Assembly: GCA_017615755.1 (NCBI GenBank)
Contig: JAFZZM010000071.1
Location: forward strand, 1-39,898
Reading direction: 5' to 3'
DNA from: Clostridiales bacterium
Lineage (GTDB): Bacteria > Bacillota > Clostridia > Saccharofermentanales > Saccharofermentanaceae
DNA: 39,898 nt
Below the pieces are notes generated by a model, which worked only from the letters and a program-made list of their open reading frames with translations, made no database searches and was not told the origin of the DNA. The position numbers and the translations under genes are program-made. Below, piece after piece: positions 1 through 7,342 of the stretch (position 1 is its first letter; every line of letters starts with the position of its first letter).

Positions 1-124
1 GACCTTCAACATAGTCCATTACGAACATGTGATCAGAAAAAATGTGACCAAAAGGAAGCGGCTGACCCGGCTGTGGTTTTTGTCTTGGTGAGGTTGTCTT
101 AGTAACCGAAATTTCTGGGAACAT
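1..124 (-). CDS. ilvE: Branched-chain amino acid aminotransferase, 5' fragment
   Basis: Only the first 41 codons lie in the window; the gene runs off the left edge. The ATG at 122-124 (complement) has an AGGAGG-type ribosome binding site at 131-137. The translated N-terminus includes the stretch FSDHMFVMDYVEG. It resembles the conserved start of class-IV PLP-dependent branched-chain aminotransferases of the long type, in which FG..FTDHMF.MDY precedes a GW motif. The family transfers the amino group between glutamate and the 2-keto acids of Val, Leu and Ile in the cytoplasm. It is divergent from the PHP gene at 347. The assignment rests on a short motif, so it is good but not certain. Confidence 0.75.
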   Translation of the reverse strand, partial: MFPEISVTKTTSPRQKPQPGQPLPFGHIFSDHMFVMDYVEG

Positions 125-163
125 AAAAATCCTCCTCTATTTTGTAATTTGTCTTTTCCTTAG

Positions 164-169
164 ATTATA
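164..169 (-). promoter_or_regulatory. Candidate -10 box for ilvE
   Basis: A perfect TATAAT reads on the minus strand about 40 bases upstream of the ilvE start. No good -35 hexamer is seen at 16-18 bases from it, so the promoter is only partly supported. Confidence 0.4.
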
Positions 170-260
170 GACTCTTTTCGAAAAAATGGCGTACTTGTTT
201 TATGAAATATCCGAAATAGTGCAAATTCGTGAAGAAAAATGCCCTTAATATCAGTTCGAA

Positions 261-274
261 CCCGAAAGTTCGGG
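261..274 (+). repeat. Short inverted repeat upstream of the PHP gene
   Basis: CCCGAA and TTCGGG form a perfect 6-base inverted repeat separated by AG. It lies between the divergent ilvE and PHP genes, just upstream of the candidate promoter at 286-315. It could be an operator or a small hairpin. No function can be assigned from sequence alone. Confidence 0.35.
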
Positions 275-285
275 CAAAGGAATCC

Positions 286-315
286 TTGTACAAATAAAGA
301 TATTAGAGTTAAAAT
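286..315 (+). promoter_or_regulatory. Candidate promoter of the PHP-nagA-crp run
   Basis: TTGTAC (286-291) and TAAAAT (310-315) are separated by 18 bases and resemble SigA-type -35 and -10 boxes. They sit about 30 bases upstream of the chosen start of the first gene. Confidence 0.45.
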
Positions 316-346
316 CGTAGTATACCGATGATTGTTGAGGATGAAT

Positions 347-1078
347 ATGAGTTCCGAACGAAGAGTGCAGAGCTTTCAGCTAATAGAGCCCAAGGAAGAT
401 TGCTTCTGCCTGGAGACACATATGCATACGTCCCAGAGCTCAGCCTGCGGACGCGGTACGCCGGAAGAGATGGTCCGCGCTTATAAGAATGCGGGTTATG
501 ACGGCATTATCGTGACAGATCACTTCATGAACGGAAATTCCTGTATCGATACTTCGCTTCCCTGGGAAAAACAGGTGGAGCTGTATTGTCTTGCGTATGA
601 AAAGGCAAAAGCCTGTGGCGATAAGGAAGGCCTAACTGTATTTTTCGGGTATGAGTTCAATTACCGTTCGACGGAATTCCTTACTCTTGGATTGGATAAG
701 AAATGGCTTATCGATCATCCTGAGATCATGACGATCACGGCAGAAGAGTATCTTTCCCTTGTAAGACGAAGTGGCGGAATCAATATCCATGCGCATCCAT
801 TCCGTGAAGAATACTATATCCAGCAGGTCCGGCTCTTCCCGGATCTCGTGGACGCGGTCGAAGTAATCAACAGAGGCAACAGAAAACCGGAATATGATCA
901 GAAGGCACGTGCTTATGCGATGGAACATCATCTGCCGATGACATCCGGTTCAGACTGCCATGACCCGTATTCCCGTATTGGCGGCGGACTTGCTCTGGAT
1001 CATGCGCCATCCGGGATCGAGGAACTTATGGACATCATCCGAAGCGGAAAAGGATATTCTTTGCTCGGCGAGAACTGA
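347..1078 (+). CDS. PHP-domain metal-dependent phosphohydrolase
   Basis: This is a 243-residue protein made of one PHP (polymerase and histidinol phosphatase) domain. Metal-binding motifs visible in order are HMHTS (His25, His27), TDH (58-59), HAHP near residue 150 and SGSDCH near residue 202. Family members hydrolyse phosphoesters such as nucleoside 3',5'-bisphosphates or histidinol phosphate; the substrate here is unknown. The frame opens at a TTG at 332, but ATG 347 is preferred because GAGG (337-340) lies 6 bases upstream of it. A second ATG at 341 abuts that GAGG and so lacks proper spacing. nagA follows after 40 bases on the same strand, suggesting co-transcription. Histidinol phosphatase is possible but no his genes are nearby. 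Confidence 0.8.
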   Translation: MSSERRVQSFQLIEPKEDCFCLETHMHTSQSSACGRGTPEEMVRAYKNAGYDGIIVTDHFMNGNSCIDTSLPWEKQVELYCLAYEKAKACGDKEGLTVFFGYEFNYRSTEFLTLGLDKKWLIDHPEIMTITAEEYLSLVRRSGGINIHAHPFREEYYIQQVRLFPDLVDAVEVINRGNRKPEYDQKARAYAMEHHLPMTSGSDCHDPYSRIGGGLALDHAPSGIEELMDIIRSGKGYSLLGEN

Positions 1079-1118
1079 TCACGGATGATCGTCGGAAAAT
1101 ATACTAAGGAGAGCAAAT

Positions 1119-2288
1119 ATGCGTTTTGAACATGCCAATCTGATCGGCCCCGATTTTAACATGAAGAAAGATATGACGGTGGTCGTGGAGAATGAACGGA
1201 TCACGGGGATCGGGGAGGAGATACTCTCTGTTCCTGCAGATGAGGATACTTATGATCTCAGCGGCCTGACTCTTTTTCCGGGCTTTATCGATATTCATAT
1301 CCATGGTGCTGCGAATGCAGATACATCAGATGCCAACGTCCGTGGTTTCGAGACGATCTCATCTTATCTTGCATCCCACGCGGTGACTTCTTTCTGCCCG
1401 ACGACCATGATGATCTCAAAAGATGACCTCAAACATGTGCTGATGGCGGCAGAGGTATTCCAGGAGCAGCAGCCTCTGGGTGCGAGAATGATCGGGATTC
1501 GTATGGAAGGCCCGTTTCTTTCCAAAGAAAAATGCGGCGTGCAGAATACGGATTTTGCAGAACTTCCTTCCGTGGAATATATGGAGACACTTCTTTCCGG
1601 GTTTCCGGAAAACCTGGTAACCATTGTTGATCTGTCTCCCGAACTTCCCGGTGCAAACGAATTCATCGCGCAGATGAAGGGAAAAGTGATCCTTTCCATC
1701 GCGCATACGGCTGCGACCTATTCGCAGACAAAAGCAGCGATCGATGCGGGTGTACATCATGCTACGCATCTCTTTAACGCGATGTCGCCGCTTTCGCATC
1801 ATGAACCGGGAGCCGTGGGTGCACTGCTGACAGATGAGAGAGCTACTTGTGAGCTGATCTGTGACGGTATGCATGTGCATCCTTCCGTTTTGAGTATTGC
1901 CTGGAAGAATCTTGGTGAAGACCGTGCTGTAATCGTATCAGACGCAATGCGTGCGGCAGGTATGCCGGACGGCGAGTACTCTCTTGGCGGAAAGACAGTC
2001 TATGTGAAGAACGGTCGTACTGATATGGGCAACGGAAATCTTGCCGGTTCAACCACGGACCTTCTCAGTGAGTTCAAGAATCTTCTTTCCTGGGGCATGC
2101 CGCTTCGTACTGCATTAAAAGCTTGTACCATCAATCCGGCAAAAGTACTCGGGATCGCGGATCAGGTCGGTACGCTCGAACCCGGAAAGTATGCCGATAT
2201 CGTTGCTTTTGATAATGAATTCAATGTCAAAAAAGTATGGGTGAGGGGAAGACTCGTATTTGATGCTTCTTCCGAACCACAAGCTTGA
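1119..2288 (+). CDS. nagA: N-acetylglucosamine-6-phosphate deacetylase
   Basis: The 389-residue length matches the NagA family. It removes acetate from GlcNAc-6-phosphate to give glucosamine-6-phosphate, the committed step in recycling amino sugars from peptidoglycan or chitin. Amidohydrolase landmarks are visible: IDIHIHG (His60, His62), RMEGPF (Glu130), AHT (His196), ATHLFNAM (His217), CDGMHVHP and VSDAMRAAG with the catalytic Asp275. The ATG has AAGGAG 7-12 bases upstream. The stop overlaps the ribosome binding region of the Crp-like gene, whose ATG is 8 bases downstream, so the two are probably translated from one message. nagB is not in the window. Confidence is high. Confidence 0.93.
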   Translation: MRFEHANLIGPDFNMKKDMTVVVENERITGIGEEILSVPADEDTYDLSGLTLFPGFIDIHIHGAANADTSDANVRGFETISSYLASHAVTSFCPTTMMISKDDLKHVLMAAEVFQEQQPLGARMIGIRMEGPFLSKEKCGVQNTDFAELPSVEYMETLLSGFPENLVTIVDLSPELPGANEFIAQMKGKVILSIAHTAATYSQTKAAIDAGVHHATHLFNAMSPLSHHEPGAVGALLTDERATCELICDGMHVHPSVLSIAWKNLGEDRAVIVSDAMRAAGMPDGEYSLGGKTVYVKNGRTDMGNGNLAGSTTDLLSEFKNLLSWGMPLRTALKACTINPAKVLGIADQVGTLEPGKYADIVAFDNEFNVKKVWVRGRLVFDASSEPQA

Positions 2289-2296
2289 GGAAATAT

Positions 2297-2998
2297 ATGT
2301 CGTTGGCGGAGGCTTTGAAAAAATCGGAACTGTTTTCGGCTCTTGATGAAGAGAGCCTGGCGGAGCTTCGCGCTGCATCACGTCTTCGTAAGTATAAGAA
2401 GGACGGCGTGATCCTTGTGCAGGGAGATCTTTGTGAAGGTCTTGCGCTGGTAGCCAAAGGTGAGGTCGCGGTGGAGGTATATAATCCGGAGGGAGATGCG
2501 AATATGGTCGATCTTCTCAGTGCCGGTGACTGCGTTGGAGAAGAACTTCTTTTTGATAACGAAGTCAGGTATCCATACACGGTTCTTTCGTGTTCCACTA
2601 CGGAGCTGTACTTTATATCCAGGAACGCGATCTCTTCGTTACTGGAGAAGCAGCCGCTTTTCAGACAGGCGTTTTTCCGCCTGCTGTCTACCAAACTTCT
2701 GAAGAAGTATCGTCATATTGCCATGCTTTCCCAGAAGAGCCTGAGACAGAAGGTCGGATGTTTTATCAGGGAAGCGTGTGTACTCCCTGACCAGAATGAG
2801 ATCATTCTTCCGGCTTCACGCGAGCTGATCGCGAAATATCTGGCCATGCCGAGACCAAGTTTCTCACGTGAGCTCACACAGATGTGCAGGGACGGTATTC
2901 TTGAGGTGGAGGGAAGAAGAGTCCGGATCCTTGACCGTCACAAACTGGAGCAGTTACTTATTGAAAACGGCAAAGACAGTCCGATAGAAGAAACGTAA
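2297..2998 (+). CDS. Crp/Fnr family transcriptional regulator
   Basis: A 233-residue protein with an N-terminal cyclic-nucleotide-binding-like beta barrel (about 10-125), a long dimerisation helix, and a C-terminal winged helix-turn-helix (about 150-225; core ELIAKYLAMPRPSFSRELTQ). In the phosphate-binding cassette the expected Arg-Ser/Thr pair is not found (NEVRYPYTV occupies the place), so cAMP is an unlikely ligand. No FNR-like N-terminal Cys cluster is seen. The frame extends to a TTG at 2285 overlapping the nagA stop, but ATG 2297 is chosen because GAGG (2287-2290) is 6 bases upstream. Placement right after nagA suggests a role in amino-sugar or wall-related control; the signal sensed is unknown. 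Confidence 0.85.
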   Translation: MSLAEALKKSELFSALDEESLAELRAASRLRKYKKDGVILVQGDLCEGLALVAKGEVAVEVYNPEGDANMVDLLSAGDCVGEELLFDNEVRYPYTVLSCSTTELYFISRNAISSLLEKQPLFRQAFFRLLSTKLLKKYRHIAMLSQKSLRQKVGCFIREACVLPDQNEIILPASRELIAKYLAMPRPSFSRELTQMCRDGILEVEGRRVRILDRHKLEQLLIENGKDSPIEET

Positions 2999-3017
2999 CA
3001 ATTCGGACTTATTCATA

Positions 3018-3026
3018 TGTTATAAT
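3018..3026 (+). promoter_or_regulatory. Extended -10 promoter of the diadenylate cyclase gene
   Basis: TGTTATAAT is a perfect extended -10 element (TGnTATAAT). It lies 19 bases past the end of the Crp-like gene and about 37 bases before the ATG at 3064. No clear -35 is present, as expected for an extended -10 promoter. It suggests the cyclase can be transcribed independently of nagA-crp. Confidence 0.55.
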
Positions 3027-3063
3027 AAAATGTAGTGTTTTTAGAGGGAGGTAAATCACTGGT

Positions 3064-4494
3064 ATGTTGGAAAAGCTTTCAGATTTTGTTCGAGAGATTT
3101 TTTCGAGTCTGGATAGTGGTTACCTCTTTTTTGGCGGACCGATCGATCTGGTTCGCTATTGCATTGATATCCTACTGGTTACATTCCTTCTTTACAGCAT
3201 TCTGCGCGTCATCCGTGATACACGTGCCTGGCAACTTCTGAAGGGTGTATTGCTGATCATGGGCTTCATTCTGGTGTGCAGCCTGATGGGCCTGGAGATG
3301 GTAGGATTTTTATTCAATAAGTTACTCTATATCGTTGCGATCCTGTTTGTGGTCATCTTTCAGCCTGAACTGCGACATGCCCTCGAAACCGTTGGCCTGA
3401 AGTCCTTTTCGTCTATCTCGAGTGTAATCGTTAATGACGATGACGATGAGCAGCTCCGTAATGTCAACATGGTCGATGAGATCGTGAAGGCTTGTACAGC
3501 GATGAGTAAGACATATACAGGTGCGATCATGATCATCGAGCGCAGCACGCGTCATGGTGAACTCCTGAATCAGGAGAACGTGGTCCTTCTTGATTCTTCA
3601 GTTACGAATTCGATGCTTCAGTCCATCTTCTACAAGGGATCTCCGATGCACGACGGTGCGCTTCTCATCAGGGACGGCCGTATCATCGCTGCCCGTTGCC
3701 ATGTGCCGTTGTCCGAGACATTCCACTCTCTGGAAAAATACGGAACAAGACACAGAGCAGCCGTAGGTGCCAGTGAGATCGGTGACACGATCGCTGTAGT
3801 TGTATCCGAGGAAAGAGGTACCATGTCCATTGCTGTGGAAGGTGTTCTCTATGAGATGAAAGACGGACAGGAACTTAAGAAGAATCTGTCTTATCTGCTT
3901 GGCCTTTCCAACTCGAAAGGAAAGCTCTCCGTACGTTCCAAGAAGAATCAGAAGAAATCGAAGAAGACTTCTGAACTGAATGAAGAGACGATCCAGGTGG
4001 TTTCCGGTAAGGCTGCCGAATCTAAGAAACAGGATTCGAAGAAGAGTGAATCGGAATCTCTGCCGATCGTAGCTCTCCGCCGTGTGAAGAAGAACGGAAA
4101 GCGTTCCGGACGTGTGCTTCTGCTTCTGGTTTCGTTTATCTTTTCTGTTCTTCTTTGGATGTATATCCAGGTTACGACGAATCCTGTTACCGAAAAGACG
4201 TACACGCTTCCGCTTCAGGAGGAAAACTACCAGATCCTCAAGGATAAGGGACTGGCAGCGAAGTTCCCTGTTGCCAATGTTACTGTCCGCATCGTAGGTC
4301 GAAAGAATGTTATCGATAAGCTGACCCAGACTGATCTGGAAGCATATATCGACTATGCTGATGTGAATGTGGTAGATTCCGGAACCGTGCTTATGGATGT
4401 TAAGGTCAAGTGCCACGACAGTGTATATATCCGTGTAGATATGCATGTGCCGGAAGACCAGTATGTATCGATCTATACTGTTGAAGAAGACTGA
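3064..4494 (+). CDS. cdaA: Membrane diadenylate cyclase CdaA fused to a YbbR (CdaR-like) domain
   Basis: A 476-residue single frame. Residues 31-98 hold three membrane segments, followed by a DAC (DisA_N) cyclase domain (about 105-280) with MHDGA (DGA 197-199) and GTRHR (RHR 229-231), the ATP-binding and catalytic motifs for making c-di-AMP from two ATP. A Lys/Ser-rich linker (285-349) leads to a fourth membrane segment (350-369). It ends in LLWMYIQVTTNPV, typical of CdaR/YbbR proteins, and then one YbbR-type domain (about 376-475). CdaA alone is usually about 270-290 residues. CdaR is a separate neighbouring gene in Bacillus and relatives, usually with several YbbR repeats. Here both are in one chain, the glmM partner gene is absent nearby, and the next gene is on the other strand. 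GGAGG is 12 bases from the ATG, rather far. Topology puts the cyclase inside and the YbbR domain outside. Confidence 0.88.
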   Translation: MLEKLSDFVREIFSSLDSGYLFFGGPIDLVRYCIDILLVTFLLYSILRVIRDTRAWQLLKGVLLIMGFILVCSLMGLEMVGFLFNKLLYIVAILFVVIFQPELRHALETVGLKSFSSISSVIVNDDDDEQLRNVNMVDEIVKACTAMSKTYTGAIMIIERSTRHGELLNQENVVLLDSSVTNSMLQSIFYKGSPMHDGALLIRDGRIIAARCHVPLSETFHSLEKYGTRHRAAVGASEIGDTIAVVVSEERGTMSIAVEGVLYEMKDGQELKKNLSYLLGLSNSKGKLSVRSKKNQKKSKKTSELNEETIQVVSGKAAESKKQDSKKSESESLPIVALRRVKKNGKRSGRVLLLLVSFIFSVLLWMYIQVTTNPVTEKTYTLPLQEENYQILKDKGLAAKFPVANVTVRIVGRKNVIDKLTQTDLEAYIDYADVNVVDSGTVLMDVKVKCHDSVYIRVDMHVPEDQYVSIYTVEED

Positions 4495-4533
4495 TTATTC
4501 CGAGAAAATAAATTGAGAATTCAATTACGGGAA

Positions 4534-5676
4534 TTACAAAGATAATTCTGTCATAACTTGCGTAATGCATTCCGAAACAGACATATTCTTATAGCATGCC
4601 AATCTGCCGAGAAGGTGCAAAGAAGAAAACTTCCTGGCCAGAGCGGCGTATCTGGCATAACATGCCAGGCTCTTTTCCGTGATCTCCGGTTCAAAAGGTT
4701 CACTCTGCCTGCTGACGGCAGTTGAGTAGGCGCCTTCTTTACAGATGCTTGTCTTGCCGGGAGTGTCGATCAAAGTGAAGTATTTGCTTTCCGAGATCCT
4801 GACACAGGCACTGTTTTCAGCATTCGTCAGCGAAGCACTCTTGAGATAATAGTCCTGATCGATGTCTTCGAAACTGATGTTGGAGACACGGAAGGGAAGA
4901 CGACCGTAACGGCAACCGAAAAGAAGATCCAGGGAAGGCGTATAGATCACCGGTCCCTTAAACGGAATACCATCGAAGAGAAAAGAACCTGTCTCTTCGA
5001 CCAGTGAAAGTCTGGCCAGAGCATCCGTATCTGTCTGATAGGTGATTTTCTTATGGGAAAGCATGTTCTCAAGAAGAGGAACAAAACCCAGGATCGGCAT
5101 CGCCTGAAATTTGTCCGGATAATAGTTATCATTCTCGCTTGTTTCCACAAACGTGTCGTACATATAGGAATCATCGCAGGCTTCGAGTGCTTCTTCGCCC
5201 TTGCGGTTGATATTCGGGATCTGAAGGTGTTCGTGGATGTATTTTCCCAGACCGATAAGAGAAGTATCTCCGCAGGACAAAAGCCGGGAAAGGGAGACAC
5301 GCTTGTTCTCGCCGAACAATGAAATCAGTTTATCCTGAAGGGCAGGAGCCTTGTTCCCGAAAAGCGCCCGCAGAGAGGCGAAGTTCAGCGGTACAGGAAC
5401 AACAACACCGGAAACTTCAGCCAGCACGCGATGCGTGTAGGGGTAGAAGTTGCCGAAACGTCTCAGAAAAGTATAGACATCTTCGCTGTCAGTATGGAAA
5501 ATATGCGGGCCACAGGTCTGAATACGCTGGCCATTCGGACGGATGTCCTCAAAGAGGTTGCCACCTATGTGGGATTCTCTCTCAAAGCAGGTCACGGAAT
5601 AGCCTGCATCCGCCAGAAGGCGGGCAGCGGTACAGCCTGAGATCCCTAATCCGATAACGATAGCTTCCTTGGACAT
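4534..5676 (-). CDS. glf: UDP-galactopyranose mutase
   Basis: A 380-residue flavoprotein, close to the family's usual length of about 370. It interconverts UDP-galactopyranose and UDP-galactofuranose in the cytoplasm, feeding galactofuranose into surface glycans. The N-terminal FAD-binding motif GLGISGCTAARLLADAG (about residues 9-25) is followed by FERESHIGGNL and GPHIFHT, hallmarks of Glf. The C-terminal LLGRLACYKNMSVSECI matches the family's GRLA.Y.YxNMD segment. The ATG is preceded on the minus strand by AAGGGGAT. It converges on the cyclase gene with a 39-base gap that contains no convincing terminator. It appears to be transcribed alone; no glycan cluster adjoins it. Confidence 0.9.
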   Translation of the reverse strand: MSKEAIVIGLGISGCTAARLLADAGYSVTCFERESHIGGNLFEDIRPNGQRIQTCGPHIFHTDSEDVYTFLRRFGNFYPYTHRVLAEVSGVVVPVPLNFASLRALFGNKAPALQDKLISLFGENKRVSLSRLLSCGDTSLIGLGKYIHEHLQIPNINRKGEEALEACDDSYMYDTFVETSENDNYYPDKFQAMPILGFVPLLENMLSHKKITYQTDTDALARLSLVEETGSFLFDGIPFKGPVIYTPSLDLLFGCRYGRLPFRVSNISFEDIDQDYYLKSASLTNAENSACVRISESKYFTLIDTPGKTSICKEGAYSTAVSRQSEPFEPEITEKSLACYARYAALARKFSSLHLLGRLACYKNMSVSECITQVMTELSL

Positions 5677-5849
5677 GATTCATCCCCTTCTATTCCAAAG
5701 TACAAAGTAATTGTATAATATCAGAGAGCAAAAATCAAAATGATTTGTGGAAATTCGGTAGCATTTGATTAATCAGGTGTTGTGCGTATGTCTGATATGC
5801 AAATTGTAATATTAGTCCGAAGAATGTAAAAAAGCAGAAGGTCACTTTG

Positions 5850-5858
5850 TGTTAAAAT
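5850..5858 (+). promoter_or_regulatory. Extended -10 promoter of the amidase-like gene
   Basis: TGTTAAAAT fits TGnTAxAAT and lies about 35 bases upstream of the ATG at 5893. The same nonamer occurs before the lipoprotein gene at 7302-7310. Confidence 0.45.
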
Positions 5859-5892
5859 CCCCTTGAAAGGGAAGAATATGAGGTAATTTTGC

Positions 5893-7110
5893 ATGAAAAA
5901 GAATGACAGGAATCCGAACAGTCAAGATCCGCGGAATGGAAAGAATAACGGCAACGCGAACCAGGAAGACATCCTTTCCGGTATCCGTCGTGTTTCCGCT
6001 GATTCGAAGGTTTCCGATCTTTCTCATGAACGACAGAGTGCAACTTCCGCACAGCCAAAGAACAGACCTGCCGCGCCTAAAGACGAGGCGAAGCACGCCG
6101 CTCCGAATCAGGCTTCTCGTCCAAAAACTCAGAATCCTCAGCAGAGAGCACAGGGTACCCGTCCTGCCGTACGCCGTGTGCCGGCCCGGCAGAGCAAAGA
6201 AGAAATCAAGAGAAGAAAGCGTAATGCCGCAATATTCCTGAGCGCCATGTTCCTGCTGGTGCTCCTGATCATCGGCGGCGGAATCTATCTTTTAGTCAAA
6301 CATCTGAATTCAGGTGATAACAAGGTCCCTGCCACTTCGGTAACGACAACAACAACAGTAGAAACGACACAGACATCTCCTGATGAGACAACGACCGAAG
6401 AAACGACAACTTCCGAGATAACAACAACTACAGAGAGTACTGCAACACCAACACCTCAGACCACACCGTTCCCTGTAGGAGGTCCTGATCTTCAAGGTTA
6501 TTGTGTTGTGATCGATGCCGGTCATCAGGAAGTAGCCAATCTCAGCCAGGAAGCCATGGCCGATGGCATGAGCGGATCCAAGGCGAAGTCTGCAGAAGGC
6601 TTTACCGGCGTGATCAGCGGTATCAATGAGTCTGAGATCAATCTTTCCGTGGAGCTTCTTTTGAAAGCGTATCTTGAATCCCTTGGCTGTGAAGTCTATG
6701 TGACGAGAGAAACCAATGACGTGGATATTTCCAATAAGGAACGTGCACTTATGGCCGTATCCCATGATCCGGATCTTTATATCCGTCTTTTCTGTAATGC
6801 GGCGAACGATTCGGCAAGTAAAGGATGCGAAGTTATCGTGCCGGCTTCCGGGAAATACGCATCCGAGGTGAGCGCCTGGGGTGAAAACCTTGGAAAGAGC
6901 ATCGCAGCATGTACCGGCGGTTCTTTTAACGGATGCAAACAGAGCGGAAACTACAGTGGACTGAACTGGGCATCCGATGTACCTTCTTTCATGATCCGTA
7001 TGGGATATCTTTCCAATAGTGATGAAGAGAGCCTGCTTCTCAAGGAAGAGTACCAGTTCACCATTTGTGAGGGCATCGCGCAGTTCATCAGTACAATGCC
7101 GAAAAAGTAA
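5893..7110 (+). CDS. Membrane-anchored amidase_3-like protein, probably inactive
   Basis: A 405-residue protein. Residues 1-110 are a hydrophilic, basic cytoplasmic region; 113-136 form one membrane segment; 145-195 form a Thr/Glu/Pro-rich linker; about 200-400 form an N-acetylmuramoyl-L-alanine amidase (Amidase_3) fold. The family cleaves the MurNAc-L-Ala bond using zinc held by His, Glu and His plus a catalytic Glu. Here the first His (IDAGH, His211) and Glu (SEINL, Glu248) are kept. The SIHxN position reads RLFCN, placing Phe300 where the third zinc ligand should be. The catalytic Glu position (PxxLTEN-like) reads PSFMIRM, placing Arg369. The surrounding positions align without gaps, so this looks like a pseudoenzyme, perhaps a glycan-binding or regulatory protein. 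GAGG precedes the ATG by 9 bases. Confidence 0.8.
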   Translation: MKKNDRNPNSQDPRNGKNNGNANQEDILSGIRRVSADSKVSDLSHERQSATSAQPKNRPAAPKDEAKHAAPNQASRPKTQNPQQRAQGTRPAVRRVPARQSKEEIKRRKRNAAIFLSAMFLLVLLIIGGGIYLLVKHLNSGDNKVPATSVTTTTTVETTQTSPDETTTEETTTSEITTTTESTATPTPQTTPFPVGGPDLQGYCVVIDAGHQEVANLSQEAMADGMSGSKAKSAEGFTGVISGINESEINLSVELLLKAYLESLGCEVYVTRETNDVDISNKERALMAVSHDPDLYIRLFCNAANDSASKGCEVIVPASGKYASEVSAWGENLGKSIAACTGGSFNGCKQSGNYSGLNWASDVPSFMIRMGYLSNSDEESLLLKEEYQFTICEGIAQFISTMPKK

Positions 7111-7168
7111 GAATTCAGGCGATTTCTTTACGAATTATCGAAAAGCACTTTTCAAACACAGAAAGGAG

Positions 7169-7177
7169 TGCTAGAAT
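7169..7177 (+). promoter_or_regulatory. Candidate extended -10 promoter for a small RNA
   Basis: TGCTAGAAT fits an extended -10 element. It lies between the amidase-like gene and a strong hairpin at 7223-7267, with no coding frame between them, so it may drive a short untranslated transcript. Confidence 0.35.
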
Positions 7178-7183
7178 ACTAGT

Positions 7184-7270
7184 AAACGATATCGTCCCCA
7201 GAATATTGTTTTAAGCATCCTTGAAAAATGCCCGGTCGTTGAAGTATCCGATGTCCCGGCATTTTTCTTC
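7184..7270 (+). ncRNA. Candidate small RNA of about 85 nt
   Basis: This non-coding stretch is bracketed by a possible extended -10 box (7169-7177) and an intrinsic-terminator-like hairpin (7223-7267). I do not recognise an RNA family in it; it does not look like 6S, SRP RNA or a known riboswitch. The alternative is that the hairpin simply ends the amidase-like transcript and the upstream box is chance. Confidence 0.3.
7223..7270 (+). terminator. Intrinsic terminator downstream of the amidase-like gene or small RNA
   Basis: GAAAAATGCC (7223-7232) pairs perfectly with GGCATTTTTC (7258-7267). After one C-C mismatch the stem gains two further pairs. The 3' arm is itself U-rich and is followed by TTC. 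Confidence 0.6.
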
Positions 7271-7282
7271 GGCCTGTTTCAG

Positions 7283-7310
7283 TTGTGCATTTTCAAATAT
7301 GTGTTAAAAT
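7283..7310 (+). promoter_or_regulatory. Promoter of the lipoprotein gene
   Basis: TTGTGC (7283-7288), a 16-base spacer and TAAAAT (7305-7310) with an upstream TGT giving an extended -10. The start codon at 7343 is 33 bases downstream. Confidence 0.5.
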
Positions 7311-7342
7311 TTATTAGAGTACATGGATGGGGAGGCAACGTC

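Noticed and set aside
4495..4533. Terminator between cdaA and glf
   Set aside because: TTGAGAATTCAA-like symmetry is imperfect and has no U-run, so no terminator is called.
5700..5740. A promoter for glf on the minus strand (TTGATT with TATACA or TATTAT)
   Set aside because: Spacings are 12-15 bases, too short for a normal promoter; not supported well enough to list.
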